A DNA stretch of 12,562 nucleotides from REEB48 sp964355085 (GTDB lineage Bacteria > Patescibacteriota > Minisyncoccia > UBA6257 > 02-FULL-45-10c): the NCBI GenBank assembly GCA_964355085.1, contig CAYHBW010000024.1, positions 1 to 12,562 on the forward strand, read 5' to 3'. A program made the translations under genes and the position numbers. Shown piece by piece: positions 1-5,530 of the stretch. How positions within the stretch are numbered: position 1 is the first letter of the stretch; each line of letters begins with the position of its first letter. The notes below the pieces were generated by a model. It worked only from the letters and a program-made list of their open reading frames with translations, had not been told where the DNA came from and did no database searches.

Positions 1-209
1 TTGATCTGAAAAAGATCTATACACAATTGAGGGAAGTCGACCCTAGTAGGCCCGTATTGGGCTTTGCTACTTCGCGAAGTAATTCGTGATGAAAAAGTGG
101 CTAATAACGGTGAAGTCTTCATCAATGTTTTCGGTTCGAGAAGAATAATATCATTCGGTCTTTGGTATTATGATTCGCTTGAGGACCGGAAATATGTTAA
201 GATAATACC

Positions 210-701
210 GTGGGAAGTCGATCTAAAATCATAAAACAAACTGAACAGGCATATATTGCCGGTTTTCTTGATGGTGACGGAAGCTTAATGCTTCAAGTCA
301 AGAAGCGGAAGGAGGGAAAAATCGGAATACGATTCGTACCAACTATCTGCTTTTATCAGGATTCCAGGCATGAAAAGGCTCTGTTCTGGATAAGGAAAGT
401 TCTCGGTATCGGATATATTTCCAGAAGAAATGATGGAATGACCGAGTTGAGAATAAATGGATATGCGCAGATTGCGGAAATTCTTAGGAATTTATCGCCG
501 TTTGTAAGATTCAAAATCAGGCAGGTCGCCGCATTAAGCGAGGCATGCCGGATATTATCCGAAACAAAGTTCAGCAAGCTTTCAGTCAAGCAATTGGAAA
601 AAATCGTCGAATTGATTCTGGTGATTCAAAGTGAAAACTATGTCGCCAAAAGAAAGAAGACGAAAAATGAATTGCGTATGATGTTAGGATTGACCCCGTA
701 A
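210..701 (+). CDS. LAGLIDADG homing endonuclease in the intron
   Basis: This 163-aa protein should cut intronless 23S genes at the insertion site and so spread the intron by homing. One LAGLIDADG helix is visible at residues 15-26 (YIAGFLDGDGSL); by family alignment D23 is the metal-binding acid. With a single motif and this length, it should act as a homodimer. The middle (residues about 37-105) fits the alternating beta/alpha DNA-binding saddle, and the C-terminus is Lys/Arg rich. The start is GTG at 210, because an in-frame stop lies at 198-200 and no ATG precedes the motif. There is no clear ribosome binding site, so expression may be low or depend on the rRNA transcript. A maturase role is possible but not shown. 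Confidence 0.88.
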   Translation: MGSRSKIIKQTEQAYIAGFLDGDGSLMLQVKKRKEGKIGIRFVPTICFYQDSRHEKALFWIRKVLGIGYISRRNDGMTELRINGYAQIAEILRNLSPFVRFKIRQVAALSEACRILSETKFSKLSVKQLEKIVELILVIQSENYVAKRKKTKNELRMMLGLTP

Positions 702-811
702 CGACTTGTTCGCGATCAAGTGATTGCGACGGACTTGCGCAGTACCGGAAAGCATGCGAATTTTCGCAGGCAGGGCTGTGCGGGTGATACGCCAACATCC
801 ACTCCAAACTT

Positions 812-838
812 AGGACTTGTCCTGAGCTTGTCGAAGGA
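812..838 (+). repeat. Dispersed repeat inside the intron
   Basis: The stretch contains TTGTCCTGAGCTTGTCGAAG, a sequence I recognise as a common dispersed intergenic repeat in many bacterial genomes; read on the minus strand it encodes the familiar PSTSSGQ string. It lies between the two strands of P7, so in the P8 or peripheral region of the intron. Recognition is from memory and no second copy occurs in this window. Confidence 0.45.
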
Positions 839-1186
839 TGAAGATATAGTCTGCACTCCTGGAAACAGGGGATACATGTGACGAGAGGACCGGGTTGAAC
901 GAGCCGCTGGTCTGCCAGCTTTCCTACCAAGGGAATTGCTGGGTAGCTATTGCTCGGAAAGGATAAGTGCTGAAAGCATCTAAGCACGAAGCCTCGCCCA
1001 AGACTATTTGTGAGGTCCGTGGAAGACTACCACGTTGATAGGCTCCAGATGTAAGGCCAGTAATGGTTTTAGTCGAGGAGTACTAATAGACCGACTTTTA
1101 CTTACACAAGGCCTTGCTATGTTCGTCGCAAGACGGATGTAATGAGATTTTGTGCAAGTAATTTCTGACCTCTTAAGCCAGTATTT

Positions 1187-1250
1187 ATCCCACACATAGT
1201 TTGCGCTACGTGAAACGTAAAAATTTCATGGCACAAACTATGTGTGGGAT
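1187..1250. repeat. 64-nt hairpin element with ATCCCACACATA ends (copy 1)
   Basis: This is a 17-bp perfect inverted repeat, 1187-1203 against 1234-1250, starting ATCCCACACATAGTTTG. A smaller inner hairpin is TACGT/ACGTA (1207-1219). It lies in the spacer between 23S and 5S. The outer 12 bp are identical to the ends of the element at 4209-4332, while the inner sequences differ. This looks like a small non-autonomous mobile element family. No convincing target duplication is visible. A role in rRNA processing is an alternative for this copy. Confidence 0.7.
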
Positions 1251-1303
1251 TCATCCGCGCGTTGCGCGGGTAATGAAATGTTAGTAATAAAAATGCGCCC
1301 TTT

Positions 1304-1424
1304 GTTGTTGGTGCTTTGTCCGAACGTGCCCCACCTCTTCCCATTCCGAACAGAGAAGTGAAAGCGTTCGAATCCGATGATATTACCTGTTTCGACGGGT
1401 GAGAAAGTAGGATGTGCCAACAAC
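1304..1424 (+). rRNA. rrf: 5S rRNA
   Basis: About 121 nt with conserved 5S features: CCCATTCCGAACAGAGAAGTGAAA at 1337-1360 (loops B and C) and GAGAAAGTAGG near 1401. Helix I forms between GTTGTTGG (1304-1311) and CCAACAAC (1417-1424). An outer stem, CGCCCTT (1296-1302) with AAGGGCG (1426-1432), extends helix I across one T-T mismatch, giving a likely processing stem. No tRNA lies between 23S and 5S. Confidence 0.93.
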
Positions 1425-1425
1425 T

Positions 1426-1440
1426 AAGGGCGTATTTTTA
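1426..1440 (+). terminator. Likely rRNA operon terminator
   Basis: The 3' arm of the stem that encloses 5S (AAGGGCG, paired with 1296-1302) is followed directly by TATTTTTATTT. A long stem followed by a T-rich run fits an intrinsic terminator. The stem encloses the whole 5S, so its activity as a terminator is an inference. Confidence 0.45.
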
Positions 1441-1590
1441 TTTCAAAAATTTTCGCAGGAAAAAGATGTGCCTCACTCGCGCTGGGCTCACATGCTCGTT
1501 TAGCACAACTTTTTCTTATTTGTGATTTTTGCATTGTCATTCCGGCCTCTGAGCCGGAATCCAGAAGATGAGAAAATTTGAAATAAAAAT
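1434..1590. repeat. Block bounded by a 14-bp inverted repeat, with nested hairpins
   Basis: ATTTTTATTTCAAA at 1434-1447 is the exact inverted complement of 1577-1590. Inside lie two further structures. One is a 13-bp stem with one mismatch, 1459-1471 (GAAAAAGATGTGC) against 1503-1515. The other is the palindromic repeat at 1535-1564. No convincing ORF occurs here. The block may be layered insertions after 5S; the A/T-rich outer repeat could also be chance. Confidence 0.45.
1535..1564. repeat. Palindromic CCGGC-type dispersed repeat, half copy
   Basis: The core is ATTCCGGC (1539-1546) paired with GCCGGAAT (1553-1560) around CTCTGA, ending in CCAG. The same layout, with small changes, occurs at 5428-5456, where it is followed by an inverted partner. 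I recognise the motif as a widespread class of bacterial intergenic palindromes. This copy lacks the second half. Confidence 0.65.
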
Positions 1591-1606
1591 TATTTTCAGT
1601 CATACT
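1578..1606 (+). promoter_or_regulatory. Possible promoter for the gene at 1642
   Basis: TTGAAA (1578-1583), a 17-bp spacer, then CATACT (1601-1606). The -35 is good and the -10 weak. It overlaps the right arm of the 1434-1590 inverted repeat. Confidence 0.3.
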
Positions 1607-1641
1607 CATATAAGTTATTTTAATTTCATAAAGAGGCGGGT

Positions 1642-2202
1642 ATGGGCAAAGGCGATATGAATGGCAAGCGGGTTTCTAAAGAAGAGATTCTCAAAGAGCT
1701 TGGCGATCCGGCGGAATGGGGAAAGTTGCATCGCAAATTGGAATTTGAGAAGCGACTCAAGTTTGGTCATAAAGAATTGGATATACGAGGAATCAGGGGC
1801 TACCCTGGTTCGCTGGGATATCTTGATTTTTTGAAGGAAGAATTTAAACACCCGATCGGATCCGGAACCGGACTTGTGTCTGCCGGAAAAAATGCCCATA
1901 TTGAAGAGCAGGAAAAAGAAGCCATTACTGATGAAATTCTGAAGTATTCCAGAATGCTGGAAGATTTGGAGAAATCTTTTCCAGAGGTTAAGGCGTATCT
2001 AGGCGAGCTGAAGAGGCAGCTGGACTTACTTGAAAACAACTCTCTGTTTGGAGATCTTCCTCCGGATAATTTCGGTGATGATGAGGAGGGTCGGAATCTT
2101 GTGATCAAATGTAACCGGGAACGGAAAGAAAATATTGAAAAACTTAAAGAAGAAATCGTAAGATATTCCGATTTGATGAAGAAGCTGAAGCCAGCCGCCT
2201 AA
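1642..2202 (+). CDS. Hypothetical charged coiled-coil protein
   Basis: I do not recognise this 186-aa protein. It has no signal peptide or membrane segment and is rich in Lys and Glu. Residues about 88-131 and 158-183 look like long amphipathic helices likely to form coiled coils, joined by an acidic Asp/Pro/Gly-rich linker near 136-149. The start ATG at 1642 has a reasonable ribosome binding site (AAGAGG at 1631-1636). The stop codon lies in the loop of its own terminator. It stands alone between the rRNA operon and a membrane protein gene, so context gives no function. A cytoplasmic structural or partner-binding role is a guess. Confidence 0.75.
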   Translation: MGKGDMNGKRVSKEEILKELGDPAEWGKLHRKLEFEKRLKFGHKELDIRGIRGYPGSLGYLDFLKEEFKHPIGSGTGLVSAGKNAHIEEQEKEAITDEILKYSRMLEDLEKSFPEVKAYLGELKRQLDLLENNSLFGDLPPDNFGDDEEGRNLVIKCNRERKENIEKLKEEIVRYSDLMKKLKPAA

Positions 2203-2216
2203 AGGCGGCTTTTTTC
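2193..2216 (+). terminator. Intrinsic terminator with the stop codon in its loop
   Basis: AGCCGCC (2193-2199) pairs with GGCGGCT (2204-2210) around TAAA, followed by a T run. The upstream gene's TAA stop (2200-2202) is in the loop. Confidence 0.9.
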
Positions 2217-2245
2217 TTTACAATAAAATTATTTTCATATATTAT
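2217..2245 (+). promoter_or_regulatory. Promoter for the gene at 2278
   Basis: TTTACA (2217-2222), 17-bp spacer, TATTAT (2240-2245). It starts directly after the T run of the previous terminator. Transcription would begin near 2252, leaving a short leader before the TTG start. Confidence 0.5.
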
Positions 2246-2277
2246 GAATAAGCAATTTAAAAACTGACGAGTGATTC

Positions 2278-2727
2278 TTGAAATATTACAGGACGGCCGT
2301 ACTGACCAGCTGGCTGATTGTCGGCGGAGCGTTTTCCGCTCTGGCGCTCATCAACACTAACGGGGCGGCTTATCGGATCATCCCGATTTATCTGGCTTAT
2401 GTGATTGTCGGCGGAACTGTCCCGGCCTTGATTTGCGCCTGGGCTCTTCGGAATCTTTGCAGGATATCCGGCTTCAATCGGTTTTGGCATTGGATGCTTT
2501 ACGGCGGTTATATCGGCATTGCATATTCGCTGATCAGTAACTCCATGATGACCAGAATTATCGGTCATGCATCTATGGGATCGGTAAAAGGATTTTTGTG
2601 TCTGGCATTTTTCGGGCCCGCTATTCTTTTGAAGATGGGACTAGTCGGTCTCTCAATAATCTTTTTGGCCGGAGAAGTCAGCGGTGCGATACTTTATCAT
2701 GTAAATCGTCGAGATAAATCCCCGTAA
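2278..2727 (+). CDS. Hypothetical four-helix membrane protein
   Basis: This 149-aa integral membrane protein is not recognised. Hydrophobic segments lie at about residues 6-26, 34-57, 69-88 and 106-142; the last is long enough for one or two spans. Loops are short with scattered Arg and Lys, and the C-terminus (HVNRRDKSP) is basic and probably cytoplasmic. The start is TTG at 2278: an in-frame TGA at 2272-2274 rules out anything earlier, and the hydrophobic stretch begins within a few residues. The ribosome binding site is weak. The stop codon lies in the loop of a strong terminator, so the gene is likely its own transcription unit. No catalytic motif is visible; a small permease-like or structural membrane role cannot be told apart. 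Confidence 0.7.
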   Translation: MKYYRTAVLTSWLIVGGAFSALALINTNGAAYRIIPIYLAYVIVGGTVPALICAWALRNLCRISGFNRFWHWMLYGGYIGIAYSLISNSMMTRIIGHASMGSVKGFLCLAFFGPAILLKMGLVGLSIIFLAGEVSGAILYHVNRRDKSP

Positions 2728-2740
2728 CGGGGATTTTTAT
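2716..2740 (+). terminator. Intrinsic terminator with the stop codon as its loop
   Basis: AAATCCCCG (2716-2724) pairs with CGGGGATTT (2728-2736); the three-base loop is exactly the TAA stop (2725-2727) of the upstream gene. TTTTTATTT follows the GC stem. Confidence 0.92.
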
Positions 2741-2769
2741 TTGCCTAAAAGCTGATTTTAAGCTATTAT
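2741..2769 (+). promoter_or_regulatory. Promoter for the gene at 2810
   Basis: TTGCCT (2741-2746), 17-bp spacer, TATTAT (2764-2769), about 40 bp before the start codon. Confidence 0.5.
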
Positions 2770-2809
2770 CGTTTCAGATTCCTTGATAGAGAAATAAGGA
2801 GAGAAGCTG

Positions 2810-3388
2810 ATGAAAAAAGCATTTGTACTTATTTTTTCCATGTTCGTGGCGTATATCCTTGGAATGCGCTCGGGCGCGCGCCAGCAATTTGAGAAAATAG
2901 GGATATGGAAAGATTCTTTTAATTTATATAGGTACGATATGATCAGCGCGCATGGCGGCCATTACGATAATTGTTATAAGTTTGCAAATGTAGTTAATTC
3001 TGAATTAAAAAATAATATCAGGCGCGGCAAAAAGAAGATTTCCTTTCCAGGAATGGAGTTTGATGTTTTATATTCTCCAGTCAAGGGACCGATATTAAAT
3101 GAATTTGGCAGAGGGGTATGCGCAGTTATGGTTTATCCGCGCGATTTATATGATCCGAGAATTTCAACTTTATCCGCTCATCCCGCTTATTTCATTGTTG
3201 ATTCTAAAGAGCTTCAAAAAATAAACATAGATGTCATATTAAGTCCGGAAAAGTGGGAAAATTTTCAACGGGCATATTCTAAAGCGCTTCGCCCGATGGG
3301 ACGCAGGACGGCCTTGCAAGCATACAGCTATCTGTTGCAATCAGATGACGGCCGACGGCCATTCTTTCCGGATCAAGTGTTCAAATAA
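2810..3388 (+). CDS. Hypothetical membrane-anchored protein
   Basis: This 192-aa protein has an N-terminal signal or anchor (Lys-Lys, then a hydrophobic stretch at residues 4-18) and a soluble remainder that should face outside. I do not recognise the family. The soluble part has mixed secondary structure, with Cys at positions 55 and 104 (the latter in GRGVCAVMVYPRDLYDP) and a basic Arg-rich stretch near the C-terminus (MGRRTALQ). The start is well supported: ATG at 2810 has the strongest Shine-Dalgarno site among the unknown genes here (AAGGAG at 2796-2801). It has its own promoter and terminator. No lipoprotein box is visible. A role at the cell envelope is inferred only from the anchor. 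Confidence 0.78.
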   Translation: MKKAFVLIFSMFVAYILGMRSGARQQFEKIGIWKDSFNLYRYDMISAHGGHYDNCYKFANVVNSELKNNIRRGKKKISFPGMEFDVLYSPVKGPILNEFGRGVCAVMVYPRDLYDPRISTLSAHPAYFIVDSKELQKINIDVILSPEKWENFQRAYSKALRPMGRRTALQAYSYLLQSDDGRRPFFPDQVFK

Positions 3389-3410
3389 AGCGGTAAACCC
3401 GCTTTTTTCT
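3388..3410 (+). terminator. Intrinsic terminator after the gene at 2810
   Basis: AAGCGG (3388-3393) pairs with CCGCTT (3399-3404), loop TAAAC, followed by a T run. The stem begins at the last base of the upstream stop codon. Confidence 0.88.
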
Positions 3411-3425
3411 TTTGAGTAAAAAAGT

Positions 3426-3431
3426 TATAAT
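3426..3431 (+). promoter_or_regulatory. -10 box suggesting a leaderless transcript
   Basis: A perfect TATAAT lies 4-7 bp upstream of two adjacent ATG codons (3436, 3439). Transcription would start at or next to the start codon. No good -35 is visible. Confidence 0.4.
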
Positions 3432-3435
3432 TTTA

Positions 3436-4209
3436 ATGATGAGATTATTGAAGCAATTTTTATACGGGACTTTTTTCCTGATTATTTTCGGGTCGGTGGC
3501 TTGGGGCGTCTATTCAGTGGCATTGAAGCCGGTGCCGTCCTGCTTTGATGGCCGTCAGAACGGCGATGAGCTTGGCGCGGATTGTGGCGGATCCTGCATT
3601 TCCTGTGAAGTGAAAAATCTCCGGCCGCTGTTTGTTTCGGATGCCGTCCTGCATTCGGCGGACAGGGTTTATTCCGTCAGCGTCAGGGTTCAGAATTCCA
3701 GTCCGGATTTCGGCGCCAGAAATTTTTCCTATGCAGTCAATTATTATGATCTGTTCGATGACTTGATTGAATCGGTTTCCGGCAAATCATTCATATATCC
3801 GGGCGGATCGAAGGATCTTATCGAGGCCGGAGCCCGCATCACCGGCGGGATACCAAGTCGGGCGGAGCTGGTGATCGATGATTCGAGCATAGAATGGGTC
3901 GGCAAAGACGATTTCTCCGAGCCGAGATATGAACTGAAGGATGTCGGCGCGGAATTGGAAAACGGCCAGGTGGTCGTAAGCGGGGCGATTTTGAACCCGA
4001 ATAATTTCCAGCTGACGAAGGTTGTCCTAAGCGCGTTCTTATCTGACAAGCTCGGATTCAAGGCCGGCGCTTCCCGGACCGAACTGAACAATGTCGGGCA
4101 GTTCCGGCAGGACAGTTTCAAGATTTTTATCCCTGTTCAGAAAGAAATCATTGGCGATGTGGATCTGGATGCCACAGCCAAGAGCGTTTCTGTTTCGGTG
4201 CTGAAATAA
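3436..4209 (+). CDS. Anchored extracellular protein with Cys-rich motif and beta domains
   Basis: This protein of about 257 aa starts with a membrane segment (FLYGTFFLIIFGSVAWGVYS), followed by a compact Cys-rich motif. That motif has C44, C58, C62 and C65 counted from the possible TTG start at 3412, with acidic and Asn residues between (DGRQNGDELGADCGG). This pattern recurs in exported bacterial proteins and resembles a disulfide-bonded or calcium-binding spacer. Two beta-rich segments follow; VNYYDLFDDLI and SGAILNPNNFQLTKVVL resemble FxLYD/Ig-like folds of surface proteins. The start is uncertain: TTG 3412 is possible, but a TATAAT inside 3412-3436 favours ATG 3436 or 3439. The gene ends at the repeat element upstream of rodA. 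Binding partner unknown. Confidence 0.72.
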   Translation: MMRLLKQFLYGTFFLIIFGSVAWGVYSVALKPVPSCFDGRQNGDELGADCGGSCISCEVKNLRPLFVSDAVLHSADRVYSVSVRVQNSSPDFGARNFSYAVNYYDLFDDLIESVSGKSFIYPGGSKDLIEAGARITGGIPSRAELVIDDSSIEWVGKDDFSEPRYELKDVGAELENGQVVVSGAILNPNNFQLTKVVLSAFLSDKLGFKAGASRTELNNVGQFRQDSFKIFIPVQKEIIGDVDLDATAKSVSVSVLK

Positions 4210-4332
4210 TCCCACACATAACGAGGACAGATAATACTTACGATATGAAAATTTTCAGGATATTTTTGGATAAAAGGTTGATAAGCTATAATCTGGGATT
4301 GCGTGAAGCGCAGTCCTCGTTATGTGTGGGAT
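4209..4332. repeat. 124-nt element with 20-bp terminal inverted repeats (copy 2)
   Basis: A perfect 20-bp inverted repeat, 4209-4228 (ATCCCACACATAACGAGGAC) against 4313-4332. The outer 12 bp equal those of the element at 1187-1250. The left end overlaps the stop codon of the upstream gene by one base and the right end supplies the first two bases of the rodA ATG. The 84-nt interior is A/T rich and contains a TATAAT. It is too small for a transposase, so it would be a non-autonomous, MITE-like element. Confidence 0.75.
4287..4292 (+). promoter_or_regulatory. -10 box inside the repeat element, candidate rodA promoter
   Basis: A perfect TATAAT about 38 bp before the rodA ATG. Only weak -35 matches (TTTGGA at 16 bp spacing). 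No better promoter is visible between the upstream stop and rodA. Confidence 0.4.
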
Positions 4333-5401
4333 GAATATTAAGAGACTTGATTGGCTCCTTAATTTCGGAATTCTTTTTTTGTTCGGGGCCGGACTTCTGT
4401 CGCTGGCCAGCACTTCGCCGAAGCTGTTCTGGGCGCAGTTTTCCTGGGGGATTCTCGCTTCACTGATAGTCATTTTTGCGGCTAATTTCGATTGGCGTTC
4501 TTTTGTGAATTACAGATGGTTCATCCACGGAGTTTACGGATTTTCATTAGTCCTCCTTCTTCTGACTTATCTGATTGCGCCTTCAATAAGGGGCGCCCGC
4601 GCTTGGCTTCCGATTGGACCGTTTCAGTTCCAGACTTCGGAATTCGCAAAGTTCGCGCTGATTCTCGTACTTTCGTATTTTTTTGCTAAGCGCCATGTCG
4701 GCATCGCGCATTTAAAAACCATTACTGCTTCACTGGTGTATCTTGCGTTTCCGGCGTTTCTGATCCTTCTCCAGCCGGATATGGGATCGACTTTGATTCT
4801 TGCCGGCATCTGGTTCGGTTATCTTCTGGTCAGCGGAATCCGATGGCGACATCTTTTCGTCGCCGCTATGATCGGAGTCGTTGCCATGGCTTCTATGTGG
4901 ATTTTTTATCTCAAGGATTATCAGAAGGAAAGGATCATCGGTCTTTTCCAGCCGGAGCGTGATCCGCTCGGCGTGAATTACAGCGTCATCCAGGCGAAAA
5001 TCGCTATCGGGTCGGCGGGTTTTTTCGGAAAAGGATTCGGCCAGGGAACGCAGGCGCAGCTTGGTTTTCTGCCGGAAGCGCAGACTGACTTCATGTTCGC
5101 GGCTTTTATAGAGGAATGGGGATTATTCGGTGCGACGGCGATTCTCGCCGCATTTCTGCTGGTTCTGTATCAGATAATGCGTATTGCCATTATTTCCGAC
5201 AATAATTTTTCAAAACTCATCTGCCTCGGAACTTCCATCATGCTTCTTCTGCATTTTATTGTTAATACCGGATCAAATCTCGGTTTGATGCCGGTCATCG
5301 GCGTGCCGTTTCCTTTTTTAAGCTACGGCGGTTCGAACCTTCTTGTGAATGCGCTCCTTATCGGAATGATCCAAAGCAGTGTATTATATAGGAGATTCTG
5401 A
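4331..5401 (+). CDS. rodA: RodA, SEDS-family peptidoglycan glycosyltransferase
   Basis: RodA is an integral membrane enzyme that polymerises lipid II into glycan strands for side-wall growth, normally with a class B penicillin-binding protein and the Rod complex. The 356-aa protein has about ten hydrophobic spans and the SEDS signatures: GARAWLPIGPFQFQTSEFAK near residues 88-107; GSAGFFGKGFGQGTQAQLGF then PEAQTDFMFA, whose Asp (D253 from this start) matches the catalytic Asp of E. coli RodA; and PFLSYGGSNL near 328-337. The loop with GKG and QGTQ favours RodA over FtsW. ATG 4331 is preferred over in-frame ATG 4322, which lies wholly inside the repeat element. The gene ends with TGA directly followed by in-frame TAG. 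No partner penicillin-binding protein is in the window. Confidence 0.93.
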   Translation: MNIKRLDWLLNFGILFLFGAGLLSLASTSPKLFWAQFSWGILASLIVIFAANFDWRSFVNYRWFIHGVYGFSLVLLLLTYLIAPSIRGARAWLPIGPFQFQTSEFAKFALILVLSYFFAKRHVGIAHLKTITASLVYLAFPAFLILLQPDMGSTLILAGIWFGYLLVSGIRWRHLFVAAMIGVVAMASMWIFYLKDYQKERIIGLFQPERDPLGVNYSVIQAKIAIGSAGFFGKGFGQGTQAQLGFLPEAQTDFMFAAFIEEWGLFGATAILAAFLLVLYQIMRIAIISDNNFSKLICLGTSIMLLLHFIVNTGSNLGLMPVIGVPFPFLSYGGSNLLVNALLIGMIQSSVLYRRF

Positions 5402-5411
5402 TAGGGGAAAG

Positions 5412-5493
5412 CGACATTCGATAGGATGTCGTCCCGGCCTCCGAGCCGGGATCCAGTAAATAGCTCTGGATGCCGGATCAAGTCCGGCATGAC
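5412..5493. repeat. Paired palindromic repeat between rodA and mltG
   Basis: Two hairpins lie back to back. The first is CCCGGC (5433-5438) with GCCGGG (5445-5450). The second is ATGCCGGA (5470-5477) with TCCGGCAT (5483-5490). ATCCAG (5451-5456) and CTGGAT (5466-5471) join them, so the whole is an imperfect inverted pair. A small stem, CGACAT/ATGTCG (5412-5431), precedes it. The first half matches the repeat at 1535-1564. There is no T run, so it is not an obvious terminator. Confidence 0.7.
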
Positions 5494-5518
5494 AGCGCGG
5501 GGAACGTAACAATAAAAA

Positions 5519-5524
5519 TATAAT
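5519..5524 (+). promoter_or_regulatory. -10 box of mltG, probably leaderless
   Basis: TATAAT ends 6 bp before the mltG ATG, in an A/T-rich tract. Transcription would start at about the ATG. No convincing -35. Confidence 0.4.
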
Positions 5525-5530
5525 AATTTT

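Larger units (their letters stand above)
48..880 (+). ncRNA. Group I intron in the 23S sarcin-ricin loop
   Basis: This 833-nt block interrupts 23S between the equivalents of E. coli U2656 and A2657. It follows group I rules: the 5' exon ends in U47 and the intron ends in G880. A typical 3' strand of P7 is present (AAGATATAGTC at 841-851). GCAGGGCT at 770-777 can pair with AGTCTGC at 848-854 with one bulged base, as P7 usually does. TGCGC at 736-740 can form P3 with GTGCG at 778-782. U47 can form the splice-site wobble pair with G54. The catalytic core lies entirely 3' of the endonuclease ORF, so the ORF sits in a peripheral loop near the 5' end. Subgroup not assigned. Confidence 0.85.
1..1104 (+). 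rRNA. rrl: 23S rRNA, 3' part, split by an intron
   Basis: Positions 1-47 and 881-1104 join to give the 3' part of 23S rRNA; the 5' part lies upstream of the window. The joined exons read CCCTAGT + ACGAGAGG, the sarcin-ricin loop that binds elongation factors. Conserved domain VI segments follow: GATAAGTGCTGAAAGCATC at about 961 and GTTGATAGG at about 1033. The stretch between CACGAA and GTTGATAGG is about 20 nt shorter than in E. coli, which suggests loss or shortening of helix 98. The 3' end is placed near 1104 by comparison with E. coli and may be off by several bases. Confidence 0.93.

Noticed and set aside
1105..1303. Possible tRNA in the 23S-5S spacer
   Set aside because: No cloverleaf or T-loop (GGTTCRANYCC) is present; the spacer holds the inverted-repeat element.
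586..1423. Minus-strand ORFs over 23S, the spacer and 5S, one containing PSTSSGQ
   Set aside because: They overlap rRNA and intron sequence; PSTSSGQ is the usual false translation of a dispersed repeat.
4322..4330. ATG 4322 as the rodA start
   Set aside because: It lies wholly within the inverted repeat and adds only Met-Cys-Gly; ATG 4331 gives a normal RodA N-terminus. It cannot be fully excluded.
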